DNA of 32,666 bases. It comes from Saprospiraceae bacterium (GTDB lineage: Bacteria; Bacteroidota; Bacteroidia; Chitinophagales; Saprospiraceae). The translations under genes and the position numbers were made by a program. The stretch is taken from NCBI GenBank assembly GCA_016710115.1, contig JADJLN010000021.1, forward strand, positions 1-32,666. The letters run 5' to 3'. Positions 29,850-32,666 of this stretch are shown here, one piece after another. The stretch's first letter is position 1. Each line of letters begins with the position of its first letter. A model generated the notes under the pieces. That model was not told the DNA's origin. It made no database searches and saw nothing but the letters and a program-made list of their open reading frames with translations.

Positions 29850-32666
29850 TTACTCCACCAACACAAATCCTGCCCACTGATACGGATCCAAACCAATATC
29901 ACGCAGTTCTTTTTGTGCCGCATGAAAGGCCTCCGGTATAACCATCTTATCTTCTAACCATTTTTATAAAACATGGTCATTAATAAGGATGTTTGTTTGT
30001 CCGGCACCTGCCATAGGCTCATAATTAAATACTTTGCACCGGCGATTTTGAATGCGCGTTGCAAGCCGTAGACGCCTTCGTTACCCTGTATCTCACCGAG
30101 GCCAGTTTCGCATGCTGAAAGGACGACGAGTTCTGTATTGGATAGATTCATCTGCGATATTTCATAAGCGGTCAGGATACCATCCTCCCTGCCTTCCGGG
30201 TATGTCTTCCCTGCCAGGCGGCATTGCCGCCTGCCATGATCAATCCCGATCGGAGCATGGGGTGATCGGAGATTTTAAAGACAGATTCCCTGCTCACCGC
30301 TTAACCCAGCGCTTTTACCGTGCTTTTGGATCAGGGAAAAAATAACCATATGTAGCGATATGCAATATTCTCGGAGAAGATGCATTATTTATACCGATAT
30401 GTTTAAGGGTTCTTCGGTAGCCTTGTATCCCTTTCAGGCTAGGATTTATCCCTGAAGTCTGCATATTGATTTTTCAATGGCATTCACCTCCCGTTCTGTT
30501 CCTGCAAGATATTGCCATGTGCCACCTCTCAGGGGTTGAATCAACCGATGCCAAAGTTAGATCACCTCTGGATCGTGACGCCAACAGGGGTTCATTGTTT
30601 TGAATAGTGCTGTCTTGTTCAAACTGTATTCACCAAATAAAACGGCATCATTGTTAGCATTTTTGTTTGCGTTGGAATAACTAACTTGCGCGTACTGTTT
30701 AAGGGGGATCAATTGATATTTATCAGCTATGGTTTCCATTTCCGATACCGGAATAGCGTCCACATTAATGCGATGCAACAACCCGGAGGGTGAATAATAA
30801 ATGGTTTTTATCCCGGATAAATAGGCTTCCAGTGGTCTCCAGATAAGTCTTATGTTGAACTTTCTTTCCCCAATTTGACCAATCCGCGGTCAGCCAATGT
30901 GTATAATTCGTTGACATAATCTGCCTTGCGTTCGGTATTAGACGAGACCAAAAAGCGCCAAGCTTTTTCTTCAAAAGTGGGATGACTTTGGGCTGTTCCG
31001 ATCCGGGGAGGACGCGGGAGGGCGGCATACATGGTACTGTCCGTTTGCTTAGGAAAATTAACTTGAAATTGCACAAATTCAATAGCTGCCTCCGGATGGT
31101 TTTAAAATAGTTTTACATCCTCCCATTTAACCTGACGGATAGCATCCGCACAGCCTGCTGCCGACCTTGCTAGTTCCTTTTCAGCCAGTTTGCCTTTTCT
31201 TCCGGTCGGCGATACGCTTTTCGCTCGGCGATGGCCTTTGCGTATTCGAGTGGCGAGTCGGCGGCGGTATCGCTTTGAGGCGGAGATTGATTTCCACGGT
31301 TGCAGGTGAAGCTTAATATGGGGCGTTCAATCTGGAAGCAGCAGTCAAGAGAAACCTTTGTAAAACAGGGCATGGTCATAAGCCAGGTTGGGTAGCATGC
31401 CGTGTTGTGCTTCAATAGCCTGACGCCAAGATGTAGGGCACTTAATTTATTTCCACTGGCTTGAAAGGTAAGGTGTATATTTCGTAAGTTCTTGTTCGGA
31501 AAGAAGGTCGTGGCATTGACCATCCCGAGTCTGAGAGCGACAAGTGCTTCTAACAGCGGGGGTTCAGCTTCCAACCATCTGGATTGCTCTTTCGCCACAA
31601 ATCAACCCGAAAGACGGAAGGCTGGTAATGACTAGAGGCTCCCTGCATAATCGGAATGTTCACTTGCCGGAGACTTTTTCGTCGTGTCTTTCGCTTCGAA
31701 GAGCATTTCTTTTCGTAGTTGCCCATTTCTTTATAGAAGGTTAGCGAGGTTTCGAGGCTATTGGCATAAGCAGGATGCTGCTTTCCCGAGCACTTTTTCA
31801 CCGGATGCTCACGGCTTCGAGGTACAGGGGTTCGGCTTTTCGTAGTTGCCCATGTCGGTGTAGAGATTCCCGGGTTGTTCAGGCTTGCGGCATAATCGGG
31901 ATGTTCTACCCCAGCACTTTTACAGAGTAGTTTTCGCTTCGATGTACAGGGTTCGGCTTTTTCGTAGTTTGCCCTTATTATAGTAGAGGATGACCAAGTT
32001 GTTTCAGGCTCCGAAGCATAATTAGGATGTTCCTTGCCCCGGAGACCTTTTCGTCAATATCTTTCGCTTCGAGGAAGAGCATTTCCCGCTTTTTCGTAGT
32101 TGCCATCTCGTTATAAAGGATAGCGAGGTTGTTCAGGTTATTGGAATATTCCGGGATGCTCCTTACCCGAGGCTTTTCATAGATGTTTTTCGCATCGAGG
32201 TATAAGGGTTCGGCTTTTTCGTAATTGCCCAATATCAGAAACGCTAGCGGGTTATTTCAGAGCTTGAGGCATAATCCAAGATGTTCCTTGCCAAACACTT
32301 TTTCATTGATCGTTTTTGCTTCGAAAAGAGGTTCGGCTTTTTCGTAGCTACCCTGATCAGTAAAGGACTGCGGGGGCATTCAGGTTTGCGGCATAATCAG
32401 GATGTTCTTTAATAAGTAATTTTCGCGGATGGCTTTGGATTCAAGATACCATTTTCAACTTCCGAGAAGGTTTTACTGAACGTCATTCACACAGCCCCGA
32501 TTAAGTGCAAATGCCATACGCGGTTGACTCGTATCCACTTGTTTCGAGTGCAGGATTTCTCAACCCGGAACATTGACTTCCAGAGCTTGGTCAAAGTCAC
32601 TCTTGGCGGTCGGCTCTCCGAAGCCCGAGGATGAGGCTATCTACTTGTTGTTTAACGCAAGGAATC
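29850..32666 (-). pseudogene. TPR-CHAT domain protein, heavily frameshifted, start off right edge
   Basis: The gene reads leftward. From the right edge come degenerate TPR repeats of about 42 residues (MGNYEKAEPLYLDAKNIYEK, EHPDYAANLN). A linker region follows, then the CHAT protease-like domain: LLHRINVDAIPVSEMET near 30775, LAGTEREVNAIEKS near 30505, ILHIATYGYFFPDP near 30330, and MNLSNTELVVLSACETGLGE with the catalytic Cys at about 30105. It continues GNEGVYGLQRAFKIAGAKYL and ends LDPYQWAGFVLVE with the stop at 29850. At least ten frame changes are needed. The catalytic His (ATHG) reads Tyr (ATYG). CHAT proteins are caspase-like and often serve in defence or signalling. Confidence 0.75.

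Overview
The window looks like a chromosomal segment from a Bacteroidota bacterium, most likely a Saprospiraceae-type lineage. The evidence is a protein with a type IX secretion (T9SS)-like C-terminus at the left edge, a one-component hybrid sensor of the HTCS type (beta-propeller, histidine kinase, receiver and AraC domains in one chain), an RsuA/RluB pseudouridine synthase with a very long Lys/Ala and Arg/Asp-rich leader, a DUF4139 (MuiA-like) protein, a TPR-CHAT protein, and AT-rich leaders of the form AAAATG before several starts. No rRNA, tRNA or CRISPR array was seen.

Layout. 1-3160 (minus strand): three broken genes, namely a secreted T9SS-type protein, a GH73 glucosaminidase and a KirBac potassium channel. 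3187-8515 (plus): a broken Rieske-type oxygenase, then a large HTCS sensor/regulator with many frameshifts. 8756-14292 (plus): six consecutive genes for small secreted proteins. These are two paralogues that share a YNA-PVRTR-EALR block, a spherulin-4/GH135-like protein, and three tandem paralogues with a three-fold internal repeat that resembles a beta-trefoil. This block is the least familiar part of the window. 14.3-19.1 kb: an accessory zone with a group II intron (reverse transcriptase plus domain V), low-complexity repeats, REP-like palindromes and an IS110-family element. 19173-25202 (minus): uvrA, rluB-like and pnuC. 25.3-28.9 kb: hairpin-rich intergenic DNA, a MuiA-like DUF4139 protein and a GNAT acetyltransferase. 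28859-32666: a broken extradiol (DODA/LigB) dioxygenase and a badly frameshifted TPR-CHAT protein that runs off the right edge.

Read the reading-frame damage with caution. Even uvrA carries a one-base frameshift, and many breaks are one- or two-base losses in short G or C runs. That pattern fits sequence or assembly error at least as well as gene decay. Damage is heaviest in 1-8.5 kb and 29-32.7 kb and light in the middle. I therefore give gene identities from the combined frames and mark the broken ones.

How the genes may work together (inference): the HTCS sensor lies immediately upstream of the secreted-protein block and could control it. The spherulin-4-like enzyme and the trefoil-like proteins suggest carbohydrate binding or processing outside the cytoplasm. 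No SusC/SusD pair is present, so this is not a classical polysaccharide utilisation locus.
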